Source: Dehalococcoidia bacterium
Lineage (GTDB): Bacteria > Chloroflexota > Dehalococcoidia > JACPQF01
Reading direction: 5' to 3'
Assembly (NCBI GenBank): GCA_030650265.1
Contig: JAUSEJ010000985.1
Coordinates: 1 to 10,088, forward strand
DNA length: 10,088 nt
Each line of letters starts with the position of its first letter. Within the stretch, counting starts at the first letter, position 1. A program made the position numbers and the translations under genes. The notes beneath the pieces were generated by a model. The model did no database searches and was not told where the DNA came from. It worked only from the letters and a program-made list of their open reading frames with translations. Of this stretch, positions 1-6,720 are shown in pieces.

Positions 1-493
1 GTGTGATAATCTTCTTGACGAAGTTGTTGCCAAACCGGCCGAAAAGCCAGGCCGTGCGGACGATGTAGAATCGTGATAGCAGGGTTCTGACAAAGTCCTC
101 TCCGGCGAGTTTGGATAACCCATAGGCGTTGATCGGATGCGGCTGGTCGAACTCCAAATATGGCGAGTCTTTGCTGCCGTCGAAGACTTCATTGGTGGAG
201 ATGTAGAGCAGCTCGGCGCCGGACCGCTGGCATCCCAGGGCCACGTTGCGAGTGCCGAGGGCATTAATGGCATAGCCCCGCTCGGGATTCAGGGCGCAAC
301 CATCGACATCAGTCAGAGCTGCCGTATGAATGACGAGATCGGGTTGGGCCTCCTCTATGATATCGATGATGCGGAGGTCTCCAACGTCACAGTCCAGAAT
401 GGTCAAGGGAATCAGGACATGGGACGCAATAGCCTGGCAGATCTCGGTTCCGAGCTGCCCATCGGCGCCGGTTACGATGATGCGCAAAGTCAT
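1..493 (-). CDS. rmlD: dTDP-4-dehydrorhamnose reductase (RmlD/RfbD), N-terminal part, cut by window edge
   Basis: RmlD reduces dTDP-4-dehydro-L-rhamnose to dTDP-L-rhamnose in the cytoplasm, the last step in making the rhamnose donor for cell-surface glycans. The reading frame is open from 493 to the window edge and gives 164 residues, a little over half of a usual RmlD of about 290. Visible signatures are the dinucleotide-binding TGADGQLG (residues 8-15), HTAALTDVD (57-65), the YIST segment with Thr100 followed by VFDG (104-107), and the YGLSK catalytic pair Tyr124/Lys128, all typical of extended SDR enzymes of the RmlD group. The usual STDYVFDG reads STNEVFDG here. The ATG at 493 has GAGGT almost touching it. 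A TTG at 487 has GAGGT six bases upstream and would start MRIIVTG, as family members usually do, so the true start may be two codons later. Other rml genes would lie outside the window. The family is clear; strict substrate specificity is inferred. Confidence 0.9.
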   Translation of the reverse strand, partial: MTLRIIVTGADGQLGTEICQAIASHVLIPLTILDCDVGDLRIIDIIEEAQPDLVIHTAALTDVDGCALNPERGYAINALGTRNVALGCQRSGAELLYISTNEVFDGSKDSPYLEFDQPHPINAYGLSKLAGEDFVRTLLSRFYIVRTAWLFGRFGNNFVKKIIT

Positions 494-522
494 ACCTCAT
501 CCAACTATCTATTGGCAAAACA

Positions 523-591
523 ATCGATTTCCCCGTAGGGGCGGTGCCCCCGCAGAGGGCACGGGGGCGCCGCCCCTACGGAAGAAACGAT
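523..591. repeat. Long imperfect palindrome in the rmlD leader (REP/MITE-like)
   Basis: The core arms at 533-552 and 562-581 are 20 bases each and pair at 19 Watson-Crick positions plus one T-G, around a 9-base loop (553-561). Beyond a short mismatched collar the pairing resumes (528-529 with 585-586, and ATCG at 523-526 with CGAT at 588-591). The core begins CCGTAGGGGCGG and ends CCGCCCCTACGG. Palindromes of this GTAGGGGCG type recur as dispersed intergenic repeats in Chloroflexota and some other genomes as I recall them, but only one copy lies in this window. It falls in the predicted 5' leader of rmlD and has no T-run after it on that strand, so it is not an obvious intrinsic terminator. 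Confidence 0.8.
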
Positions 592-605
592 AAATTGCTG
601 CGGAC

Positions 606-635
606 ATTATACACTTACCCGGTCCTGTACACCAA
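606..635 (-). promoter_or_regulatory. Predicted sigma-70 promoter for rmlD
   Basis: On the minus strand TTGGTG (630-635) is followed after 18 bases by a perfect TATAAT (606-611). Transcription should start near 599, leaving a leader of roughly 105 bases that contains the long palindrome before the rmlD start. Confidence 0.6.
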
Positions 636-643
636 ATTGCGCA

Positions 644-672
644 TTGATTTATGATCGCTTGAAAGGTATACT
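644..672 (+). promoter_or_regulatory. Predicted sigma-70 promoter for the P-type ATPase operon
   Basis: TTGATT (644-649), a 17-base spacer and TATACT (667-672) match the housekeeping consensus well. The predicted start lies near 679, so the leader would be only about 10 bases and the AGGTGA ribosome binding site (680-685) would sit at the very 5' end of the message. It lies back to back with the rmlD promoter. Confidence 0.65.
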
Positions 673-688
673 GGATCTTAGGTGATAA

Positions 689-3466
689 ATGAACCAACTT
701 GACCCGCGGCCAGAACCATCAGCCCCTATATACTCGCTGCCGGTGGCGCAGGTTTATGAAGCCTTAGGTACGAGTGCTCGGGGATTGTCCGGGGCAGAAG
801 CCGGGCGGCGACTCGTTAAGTATGGGCCTAACGAGATCAAGGAAGCCCGCAGTACACCTTTGATTCTCAGGTTCCTCGCGAATTTCTATCAGGTCTTCGC
901 TCTGCTGCTATGGGTCAGCGCCGCCCTTGCCTTCGTTTCTGCCTCTACCGCACTCGGCTGGACCATTATCGCGGTCATTATCCTCAACGCGGTCTTCTCA
1001 TTTATTCAGGAGTATCAGGCGGAGAGAGCGGTCGAGGCGTTGAAGAAACTCCTGCCGTCCAAAGCGCGGGTCATCAGGGACGGCGAAATCAAGGAGATCC
1101 TCGCCCGGGATCTGGTGTCGGGCGACGTCATCGTGCTAGACACCGGCGACCGCATATCGGCCGATGCTCGCATTGTCGGCGAGGTTGAGCTAAGGACAGA
1201 CAACTCACCTCTAACCGGCGAATCGGAGCCGGTGCGGCGACACGCTGAACCGGAGCAAGTAGGGAAGGTTCCTCTCAGCGAGCTACCGAACCTCGCCTTT
1301 GCCGGAACCTCGGTCGCTTTCGGCTCGGGCCAAGCCGTGGTCTTCGCCACGGGAATGGACACCCAGTTCGGTAAGATAGCCTGTTTGACCCAACAGGTTA
1401 AGCTACCTCCAAGCCCGTTGACGATTGAAGTCCGCAACATTGCGCTACTGATCTCGGCGGTTGCCATTGTCGCCGGTATCCTTATCTTCGTCGTCGGCAC
1501 AGTCATGGTCCAGATGTCCACGCACAACGCCATGCTGTTTGCGATCGGCATGATCACGGCCAATGTGCCCGAAGGTCTCCTGCCCACGCTGACGCTCGCC
1601 CTGGCGGTCGGCGTAAGTGCTCTCGCCAGGAAGAATGCCATCGTCAAGAAGCTTTCTGCCATTGAGACGATGGGGTCGGTGACGACGATCTGCACCGATA
1701 AGACGGGGACCCTCACCCAAAACGAAATGACCGTGCGGGAAATATGGCTGGACAGCGAGACCATTCATGTCATGGGAGTCGGTTACGGGCCGACCGGAGG
1801 CTTTGCGACCGACGATAGTCCGTTACCGCCGGCGGGCCTGGATAAGTTGCAGCTAATGTTACGCGCGGCAAGCTTCTGCAATAACGCCCGTCTCATCCCT
1901 CCAGCTAAGCCGGCGGACAAATGGGGGATAGTCGGCGATCCGACCGAGGCTACCCTACTCACTCTGGCCAGAAAAGGGGGCCTCGACTATGACAAGGAGC
2001 TCGAGAAAGCACCGCGCGTCTACGAGTTACCGTTTGAGTCGCGCCGTAAGCGGATGGCCACCATTCACCGGGAAGATGGCGGCTTGGTCGCTTACGTCAA
2101 AGGAGCCCCCAAGGAAGTCCTCGGCATCTGCTCTCAAATTCTGCTTAGCGGCCAGGCCCGGCCTTTGACTGATGCTTTGCGGCAAACCGTCGTGGAGAAG
2201 AACGATGATTTCGCCTTGTCGGCTTTGCGTGTCCTTGGCGTGGCCTACAGACGGTTGCCGGATGGGAGCGATTTTCGTTCGGTGGAGCAAGTCGAGCGAG
2301 ACATGGTCTTCGTCGGGCTTATCGGGATGATGGACCCACCCCGTCCCGAAGTTGCCGAGGCAATCAGAGCGTGTTATCGGGCTGGCATCAAGATATTCAT
2401 GATAACCGGCGACTATGGCTTGACTGCTAAGACCATCGCCACGAAGATTGGCCTGGTGAAGGGGGAAGGGACGCGTATCGTGACCGGCTCGGACCTGGAC
2501 CGGCTGTCGCCTGAACAATTGCGGGAGATCTTGAAGGCCGGAGACGTGATATTCGCCCGCGTTACTCCCGAGCATAAGCTCAACATTGCCAGCGAACTGA
2601 AGAATCTTGGCGAGGTCGTGGCTATGACCGGCGATGGGGTCAACGACGCGCCAGCCTTGAAAACCGCCGATATCGGCCTGGCAATGGGAATCAGCGGCAC
2701 CGATGTAGCCAAAGAGGCGGCGCAGATGATCCTTGCCGATGACAATTTCGCTACTATCGAAAAGGCGGTCGAGGAAGGCAGAAGGGTGTACGACAACATC
2801 CGAAAGTTCCTTGTTTACATCTTCGCCCATCTCGGACCCGAGGCAATCCCATTCGTGCTATTTGCGATTTTGCCAATTCCTCTGGCCATAACGCCGATGC
2901 AGATTCTTGCAATAGACGTGGGCACGGAGACTCTGCCTGCTCTTGCCCTCGGCGTCGAGCAGGCAGAGCCAGGCCTGATGCAGCGACCGCCCCGATCTCG
3001 CAGCGAACGCCTGGTTACCAGGTCATTGCTCTGGCGCGCCTACCTTTTCTTCGGTATAATCGAGTCGATCTTCGTGATGGGAGGGTTCTTCTGGGTCCTA
3101 TACCGTGGGGGCTGGACCTGGGGCATGCCGTTACTTCCAGGCGATCCCCTTTATCTACAGGCCAGTACTATGGGTTTTCTGGGAATCGTCATGACGCAGG
3201 TAGGCACCGTCTTCGCTTCCCGAACCAGCAGAGTGTCGGTTTTCGCGGTGGGTCTATTCAGCAATCGTTGGATTCTTTGGGGCGTGGTGTTCGAAATAGT
3301 GTTCACTCTGGCTCTACTTTATATACCCACGCTCGCCAACTTCTTTGGCATGTATCCACTCGGGTTTGAGGAATGGGCGATCGTGATATTCTTCGGCCCC
3401 CTGGTGTTTCTTGCCGATGAGTTGAGGAAATTAGTCGTGCGACGCGGTGAGCGCAAACCGGAATAG
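689..3466 (+). CDS. P2C-type (Na,K/H,K-ATPase-like) cation-transporting P-type ATPase
   Basis: A 925-residue membrane pump that would use ATP to move cations. In order it shows an N-terminal cation-ATPase domain, TM1-2 (about 62-108), the actuator TGES loop (176-179), TM3-4 with NVPEGLL (292-298), the phosphorylation site DKTGTLT with Asp337, the nucleotide-binding KGAP (471-474), TGDYG (573-577), TGDGVNDAP (647-655), and TM5-10 (about 706-912). The TM4 NVPEGLL, the segment with IDxGT, PAxxL and EQAE around 742-760, and the terminal YPL...DELRKLVVRR resemble Na,K- and H,K-ATPase alpha chains more than SERCA, which points to subtype P2C. Glu295, Glu718 and Asp743 match Na,K-ATPase Glu327, Glu779 and Asp804; Glu747 replaces Asp808, His714 replaces Ser775 and Thr840 replaces Asp926. 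The ATG has AGGTGA three bases upstream. It heads an operon with two RCK genes. No beta subunit gene is visible. The transported ions are not established. Confidence 0.93.
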   Translation: MNQLDPRPEPSAPIYSLPVAQVYEALGTSARGLSGAEAGRRLVKYGPNEIKEARSTPLILRFLANFYQVFALLLWVSAALAFVSASTALGWTIIAVIILNAVFSFIQEYQAERAVEALKKLLPSKARVIRDGEIKEILARDLVSGDVIVLDTGDRISADARIVGEVELRTDNSPLTGESEPVRRHAEPEQVGKVPLSELPNLAFAGTSVAFGSGQAVVFATGMDTQFGKIACLTQQVKLPPSPLTIEVRNIALLISAVAIVAGILIFVVGTVMVQMSTHNAMLFAIGMITANVPEGLLPTLTLALAVGVSALARKNAIVKKLSAIETMGSVTTICTDKTGTLTQNEMTVREIWLDSETIHVMGVGYGPTGGFATDDSPLPPAGLDKLQLMLRAASFCNNARLIPPAKPADKWGIVGDPTEATLLTLARKGGLDYDKELEKAPRVYELPFESRRKRMATIHREDGGLVAYVKGAPKEVLGICSQILLSGQARPLTDALRQTVVEKNDDFALSALRVLGVAYRRLPDGSDFRSVEQVERDMVFVGLIGMMDPPRPEVAEAIRACYRAGIKIFMITGDYGLTAKTIATKIGLVKGEGTRIVTGSDLDRLSPEQLREILKAGDVIFARVTPEHKLNIASELKNLGEVVAMTGDGVNDAPALKTADIGLAMGISGTDVAKEAAQMILADDNFATIEKAVEEGRRVYDNIRKFLVYIFAHLGPEAIPFVLFAILPIPLAITPMQILAIDVGTETLPALALGVEQAEPGLMQRPPRSRSERLVTRSLLWRAYLFFGIIESIFVMGGFFWVLYRGGWTWGMPLLPGDPLYLQASTMGFLGIVMTQVGTVFASRTSRVSVFAVGLFSNRWILWGVVFEIVFTLALLYIPTLANFFGMYPLGFEEWAIVIFFGPLVFLADELRKLVVRRGERKPE

Positions 3467-3472
3467 AGGTGA
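3467..3472 (+). promoter_or_regulatory. Ribosome binding site deciding the first trkA start
   Basis: AGGTGA begins directly after the ATPase stop codon and lies 5 bases before the ATG at 3478. The in-frame GTG (3469) and ATG (3472) overlap this site and so are poor start candidates. Confidence 0.65.
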
Positions 3473-3477
3473 TGCTA

Positions 3478-4125
3478 ATGCGAGTAATCATCGTTGGCTG
3501 CGGGCGTCTTGGTTCACTCTTAGCGGGGTTACTGTCGACCGACGGACACAAAGTGGTAGTCGTCGACCGCGACGCCAGTGCTTTCAAACGACTCAATAGG
3601 GGATGCAAATGTACGACGATCGAGGGCAATGCCTTCGATCAAGACATTCTAAAACGGGCCGGGGTCGAGACCGCCGATGCTTTTGCCAGCGTGACGGCGG
3701 GCGACAACTCAAACTACGTTCTAGCGGCCATGGCCAGAAATCGCTTCAAAGTGCCGAGGGTCGTAACGCGAATCTACGATCACAGGCGGGCCGACATCTT
3801 CCGGCGCTTGGGGGTGCCGACCATATCTTCAACCGTCTGGGGGGCCAACGAGATCCGGGAGCTTCTGACTTCCATTGGCTTGACCAGCGTGCTCGCTGTT
3901 GCCAATGGCGAAGTACAGGTGGTCGAAGCCGAGATAGGCCCGTTGTTGGCCGGCACTCAAGTGAAAGATCTGGAAATAGTGGGAGAAACTCAGGTTGTCG
4001 CCCTCGTTCGGGGCGGCTCGGGGCTTATTCCCCGTCCTGAAACTCGTTTGGTTCGGGGTGACAAGGTGCTTGTCGCCGTTTTGGCCTCGGCGATGTCGAG
4101 ACTTGAGGGAATGCTTTCACCTTAA
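3478..4125 (+). CDS. trkA: TrkA-type potassium uptake regulator, first of two (RCK_N + RCK_C)
   Basis: A 215-residue soluble protein of the TrkA/KtrA class, which binds NAD(H) or other nucleotides and gates K+ uptake channels at the inner membrane face. The N-terminal Rossmann RCK domain starts MRVIIVGCGRLGS with the GxGxxG glycines at 7, 9 and 12 and Asp30 at the end of strand 2. The C-terminal TrkA_C/RCK_C domain covers roughly 135-210, including VEAEIGPLLAGTQVKDL. The start at 3478 fits the family start and the SD. It lies 11 bases after the ATPase stop and 16 before the next gene, so the three are probably co-transcribed. E. coli TrkA carries two such halves in one chain of about 458 residues; here they are separate genes, as in mycobacterial CeoB/CeoC. 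No channel partner lies in the window. The family is firm; the partner is unknown. Confidence 0.9.
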   Translation: MRVIIVGCGRLGSLLAGLLSTDGHKVVVVDRDASAFKRLNRGCKCTTIEGNAFDQDILKRAGVETADAFASVTAGDNSNYVLAAMARNRFKVPRVVTRIYDHRRADIFRRLGVPTISSTVWGANEIRELLTSIGLTSVLAVANGEVQVVEAEIGPLLAGTQVKDLEIVGETQVVALVRGGSGLIPRPETRLVRGDKVLVAVLASAMSRLEGMLSP

Positions 4126-4128
4126 TGC

Positions 4129-4134
4129 AGGAGG
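4129..4134 (+). promoter_or_regulatory. Strong ribosome binding site of the second trkA gene
   Basis: A perfect AGGAGG stands 7 bases before the ATG at 4142. It settles the start against longer in-frame candidates that would run back into the preceding gene, such as a GTG at 3995. Confidence 0.8.
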
Positions 4135-4141
4135 CGAAGAT

Positions 4142-4798
4142 ATGTTCGTAGTGATCGCTGGCGCTGGACTTGTTGGTCGCTATTTGGCCGAAAACCTGAG
4201 TCGGGACAATCATCGGGTGGTGATCATCGAGAAGGAGCCAACAGTGGCCAAAATTGTTGCAAAGGAGCTTGGCCTGGCCGTGATTGAGGGAGAGAGCGAC
4301 AATCCTAATACCCTCGATCAGGCTGGCATCAGAGGCGCCGATGCATTCATCGCTGTGACCGGCGAGGATGAAGATAATCTGGTCGCCTGTACCCTGGCGA
4401 AATTTGAATTTCACGTCACCCGGGTTATGGCCCGCGTCAATAATCCGAAAAACGAGTGGATGTTTGGCAGCGACATGGGGGTGGATATTGCCGTGAGCCA
4501 GGCTATGCTAATGGGAAAGTTGCTGCAAGAGGAGGTGACACTTGGCGACCTTGTCACTCTTCTCAAATTGCGTGAAGGCGAAGTCGCCCTTGTCGAGAAG
4601 CCCATTGCCCAAACGGCAAAGTCGATTGGCCGCCAGGTCAAGGACCTGGGCTTGCCCGAAGATGCGACGATTGTGGCGGTGTTGAGAAAAGGCAAGGTGC
4701 TGGTGCCCAGGCCCGACCTATCGCTGCAAGTTGATGACCGAGTCCTCATCTTGACGGCGACGCACTCGGAACAGAAGGTCGCCGCCGCGTTGAGCTAG
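4142..4798 (+). CDS. trkA: TrkA-type potassium uptake regulator, second of two (RCK_N + RCK_C)
   Basis: A 218-residue paralogue of the preceding protein, with the same two-part build. The Rossmann half starts MFVVIAGAGLVGRYLAE with glycines at 7, 9 and 12, and ends strand 2 with Glu30, an acidic residue suited to binding the NAD(H) ribose. The TrkA_C half lies at about 135-210 (GEVALVEKPI, then VPRPD and DDRVLIL). It keeps AFIAVTGEDEDNLVACTLAK (69-88), typical of TrkA. Sequence divergence from the first copy suggests distinct roles, for example one sensing nucleotide and one acting as scaffold in a mixed ring; that is inference. The upstream in-frame GTG at 3995 is rejected because the AGGAGG before 4142 and the family start agree. 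It is probably the last gene of the ATPase operon, since a new promoter lies at 4850-4878. Confidence 0.92.
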   Translation: MFVVIAGAGLVGRYLAENLSRDNHRVVIIEKEPTVAKIVAKELGLAVIEGESDNPNTLDQAGIRGADAFIAVTGEDEDNLVACTLAKFEFHVTRVMARVNNPKNEWMFGSDMGVDIAVSQAMLMGKLLQEEVTLGDLVTLLKLREGEVALVEKPIAQTAKSIGRQVKDLGLPEDATIVAVLRKGKVLVPRPDLSLQVDDRVLILTATHSEQKVAAALS

Positions 4799-4849
4799 CC
4801 TGGTCCACCCGGGGGAAGGCGCAATTCGCATTTCCGGCGACTATGGCTA

Positions 4850-4878
4850 TTGAGTTCCGGCCAGAAATGATCTATTAT
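4850..4878 (+). promoter_or_regulatory. Predicted sigma-70 promoter for the membrane-anchored hypothetical gene
   Basis: TTGAGT (4850-4855), a 17-base spacer and TATTAT (4873-4878) form a good housekeeping promoter. Transcription would start near 4885, about 43 bases before the ATG at 4928. Confidence 0.6.
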
Positions 4879-4927
4879 GTGTCCATAGCGATCCGTAGGT
4901 CAGATTGAAGGGGAGGTACGAGGTACA

Positions 4928-5476
4928 ATGGGACTTATCTTCGGTCTCGTCAAGTTAGTCTTCGTTTTGGTAGGACTGGTTGTCGTTGCGGCGGTAGCTG
5001 GCGTGGTTTACGTTGTGGCTGTCCCGGCGGATACGTCCCAATGTCCACCGGTTACGCCGACCAGCGCCACAGCGGGTTCGATCGGTGACGCTCTGTCTGC
5101 CAGGGGTGTCGTTGATATCTCCAACGGCGACGCCACTGCTGTCGGCAGAGGGTGGGTAGGGTCTACTGTCAATGATTTTAGGGTGTGTTTTGACCCGAGT
5201 GCGGGTCACGCTTCTGGCGAACTCAAGATGGGCCCGGCAAAAGTTCCGTTCTACTTGAGTGCTACGGGCGCCGACCTTACCGGCAGGCATCCCCAGATTC
5301 TTGGTTTGAGCTTTCATTTTAGTGGGCTTGGTATGGACAATGTCCCTGACTTCGTCGCCGGTCCGGCCCAGTCAATGCTCACCACTTTACTCAGTGATAA
5401 TTTGGGCAGTATCCAGCTTAGCAAGAAGTATACGTCCAAGTTTGCCGAGGGCAAAGTTACAGTCCAGGCGCAGTGA
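4928..5476 (+). CDS. Membrane-anchored protein of unknown function
   Basis: I do not recognise this 182-residue protein. One long hydrophobic helix fills residues 4-32 and is very rich in Val; with Lys9 near the front it is either an uncleaved signal anchor or a signal peptide. The rest (about 34-182) is small-residue rich and mostly beta-like, with two cysteines (39 and 87) that could form a disulfide if exported. The C-terminal part, from FYLSATG (108-114) through NVPDFV (138-143) to the final KVTVQAQ, loosely recalls membrane-anchored lipid-binding-like families such as DUF2140 or DUF2993, but that is only an impression. Two purine-rich sites precede the ATG: GGGAGG (4911-4916) at 11 bases and GAGGT (4920-4924) at 3. 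It has its own promoter, and the MidA-like gene follows after 58 bases. Confidence 0.75.
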   Translation: MGLIFGLVKLVFVLVGLVVVAAVAGVVYVVAVPADTSQCPPVTPTSATAGSIGDALSARGVVDISNGDATAVGRGWVGSTVNDFRVCFDPSAGHASGELKMGPAKVPFYLSATGADLTGRHPQILGLSFHFSGLGMDNVPDFVAGPAQSMLTTLLSDNLGSIQLSKKYTSKFAEGKVTVQAQ

Positions 5477-5518
5477 CCTTGGGTAGGAGCCCACTTTCCA
5501 CCATACAAGTCAACGTGT

Positions 5519-5535
5519 CTGGTGTAATAGACCAG
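5519..5535 (+). promoter_or_regulatory. Dyad over a possible extended -10 element ahead of midA
   Basis: CTGGT and ACCAG form a 5-bp inverted repeat around a 7-base spacer. Inside it TGG plus TGTAAT (5520-5528) resembles an extended -10 element, which would place the transcription start at or very near the GTG at 5535. No good -35 is visible. It is either a promoter with an operator-like dyad or chance. Confidence 0.3.
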
Positions 5536-6686
5536 TGATTGAGCAGCCTTCTCCATCGAATAGGCCGGGTATTTCGCGGTTCTTCGCGCGCGGTAACCCG
5601 GCCCTTCTTGAAATCATTCGCGGCTTGATCCGACGGGACGGGAAGATAACCTTCGCCGATTTCATGGACCTTGCTCTGTATCATCCCGACTTTGGCTACT
5701 ACAACTCAGCACGGGAGCGGTTCGGCAAGCAGGGAGATTTCTTTACCGGCCCGGAGACCCATCCCGTTTTCGGCGCCCTGATAGCCTGCCAACTCGAACA
5801 GATGTGGCAATCCCTCGATCGGCCCCGTTCGTTTGCCGTAGTCGAGATGGGAGCGGGGGCGGGCGCCCTGTGCCGGGACGTCCTGACCTACGCCCGATCC
5901 AGTTATCCCGCGTTATTCTCTGCCATTAGCTACAAACTGGTGGAGAGCAGCGCCGTCTCGGTCCAGAGACAGAGAGCCCTGCTAAGAGCGAGTCACCTCC
6001 CGCTACGTTCGATAAGGTGGTATCCTTCGCTGTCTTTGTTGCCTCGCCGGCCGATCGTCGGCTGCTTTCTGTCCAATGAACTGGTCGACGCCTTTCCCTT
6101 TCATCGCGTCATCAATGATCGGGGTGAGATCAAGGAGATCTACGTTGGCCTCGCGGGCGATGAACTGGTGGACGTTGTGGACCGGCCCTCTACACCGGCT
6201 ATCGTCGACCATTTCCAGTGGGTCGGGACTGATCTGCCAATAGGCTGTCAGGCCGAGGTCAACTTGCGCTCTGTGGATTGGATCAGGGAGGTCGGTCGAC
6301 GTTTGCAGAGAGGCTTTGTTCTCACCATCGACTACGGTTATCCTGCCGCCGATCTCTACTCCTCAGTCCGACCGCGGGGCACCTTGCTCTGCTACTACAA
6401 GCACTCCTACCTCGAGGATCCCTACGTTCGCGTCGGCCAGCAAGATATCACAGCGCACATCGACTTCACTGCCCTGGCCAGGGCGGGCGAAGAGGAAGGA
6501 CTGGCGCCGATCAGTCTCACTAGCCAACGCGATTTTCTCATTTCCCTTGGCCTGCCAGCCTTCGTTAGTGAACTGAAGCAGAAGGGCCTGGGGGCCGCTG
6601 AATACAGGGCAAACTTCCTGGCCCTCGAGGAACTGGCGAACCCCAACGGCCTCGGCCGGCTCAAGGTGCTTCTTCAAAGCAAGTGA
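5535..6686 (+). CDS. midA: MidA/NDUFAF7-like class I SAM-dependent methyltransferase (COG1565)
   Basis: A 383-residue cytoplasmic enzyme of the DUF185/MidA family. Eukaryotic members (NDUFAF7) methylate an arginine of the NDUFS2 subunit and are needed for respiratory complex I assembly; the bacterial target is mostly unknown. Hallmarks in order are DLALYHPDFGYY (45-56), GDFFTGPETHPVFG (67-80), SAM motif I VVEMGAGAGAL (102-112), SNELVDAFPFHRV (180-192), VLTIDYGYP (262-270), and GQQDITAHIDF (301-311), the family's most specific stretch. The start is a GTG without a clear Shine-Dalgarno site, and the nearest in-frame ATG (Met44) would cut into the conserved domain, so GTG at 5535 is preferred. 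It follows the unknown membrane protein by 58 bases and converges on the SDR gene. No complex I gene is nearby, so the role in complex I here is inferred from family only. Confidence 0.9.
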   Translation: MIEQPSPSNRPGISRFFARGNPALLEIIRGLIRRDGKITFADFMDLALYHPDFGYYNSARERFGKQGDFFTGPETHPVFGALIACQLEQMWQSLDRPRSFAVVEMGAGAGALCRDVLTYARSSYPALFSAISYKLVESSAVSVQRQRALLRASHLPLRSIRWYPSLSLLPRRPIVGCFLSNELVDAFPFHRVINDRGEIKEIYVGLAGDELVDVVDRPSTPAIVDHFQWVGTDLPIGCQAEVNLRSVDWIREVGRRLQRGFVLTIDYGYPAADLYSSVRPRGTLLCYYKHSYLEDPYVRVGQQDITAHIDFTALARAGEEEGLAPISLTSQRDFLISLGLPAFVSELKQKGLGAAEYRANFLALEELANPNGLGRLKVLLQSK

Positions 6687-6720
6687 CTAACTTGTCAATA
6701 GGCGTTTAACCGGCCAAGGT

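Noticed and set aside
137..697. Several short frames over the rmlD 5' region and the palindrome
   Set aside because: They are antisense to rmlD or translate the palindrome itself (RRGGAP... on one strand and GAPPLR... on the other), with no coding signature.
1015..1764. A 249-residue open frame on the minus strand inside the ATPase gene
   Set aside because: It lies wholly antisense to strongly conserved actuator, TM4 and phosphorylation-site codons, and its translation is low-complexity Ser/Thr/Arg without any recognisable domain.
2027..2830. A 267-residue open frame on the minus strand inside the ATPase gene
   Set aside because: Antisense to the conserved nucleotide-binding and TGDGVNDAP region; no family signature, and no promoter or ribosome site noted.
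3995..4141. A GTG start extending the second TrkA by 49 residues
   Set aside because: It would overlap the first TrkA by 131 bases. The AGGAGG before 4142 and the family start MFVVIAGAG settle the shorter form.
4798..4820. A small GCCT...AGGC stem after the second TrkA gene as a terminator
   Set aside because: The stem is short and mismatched and is not followed by a T-run.
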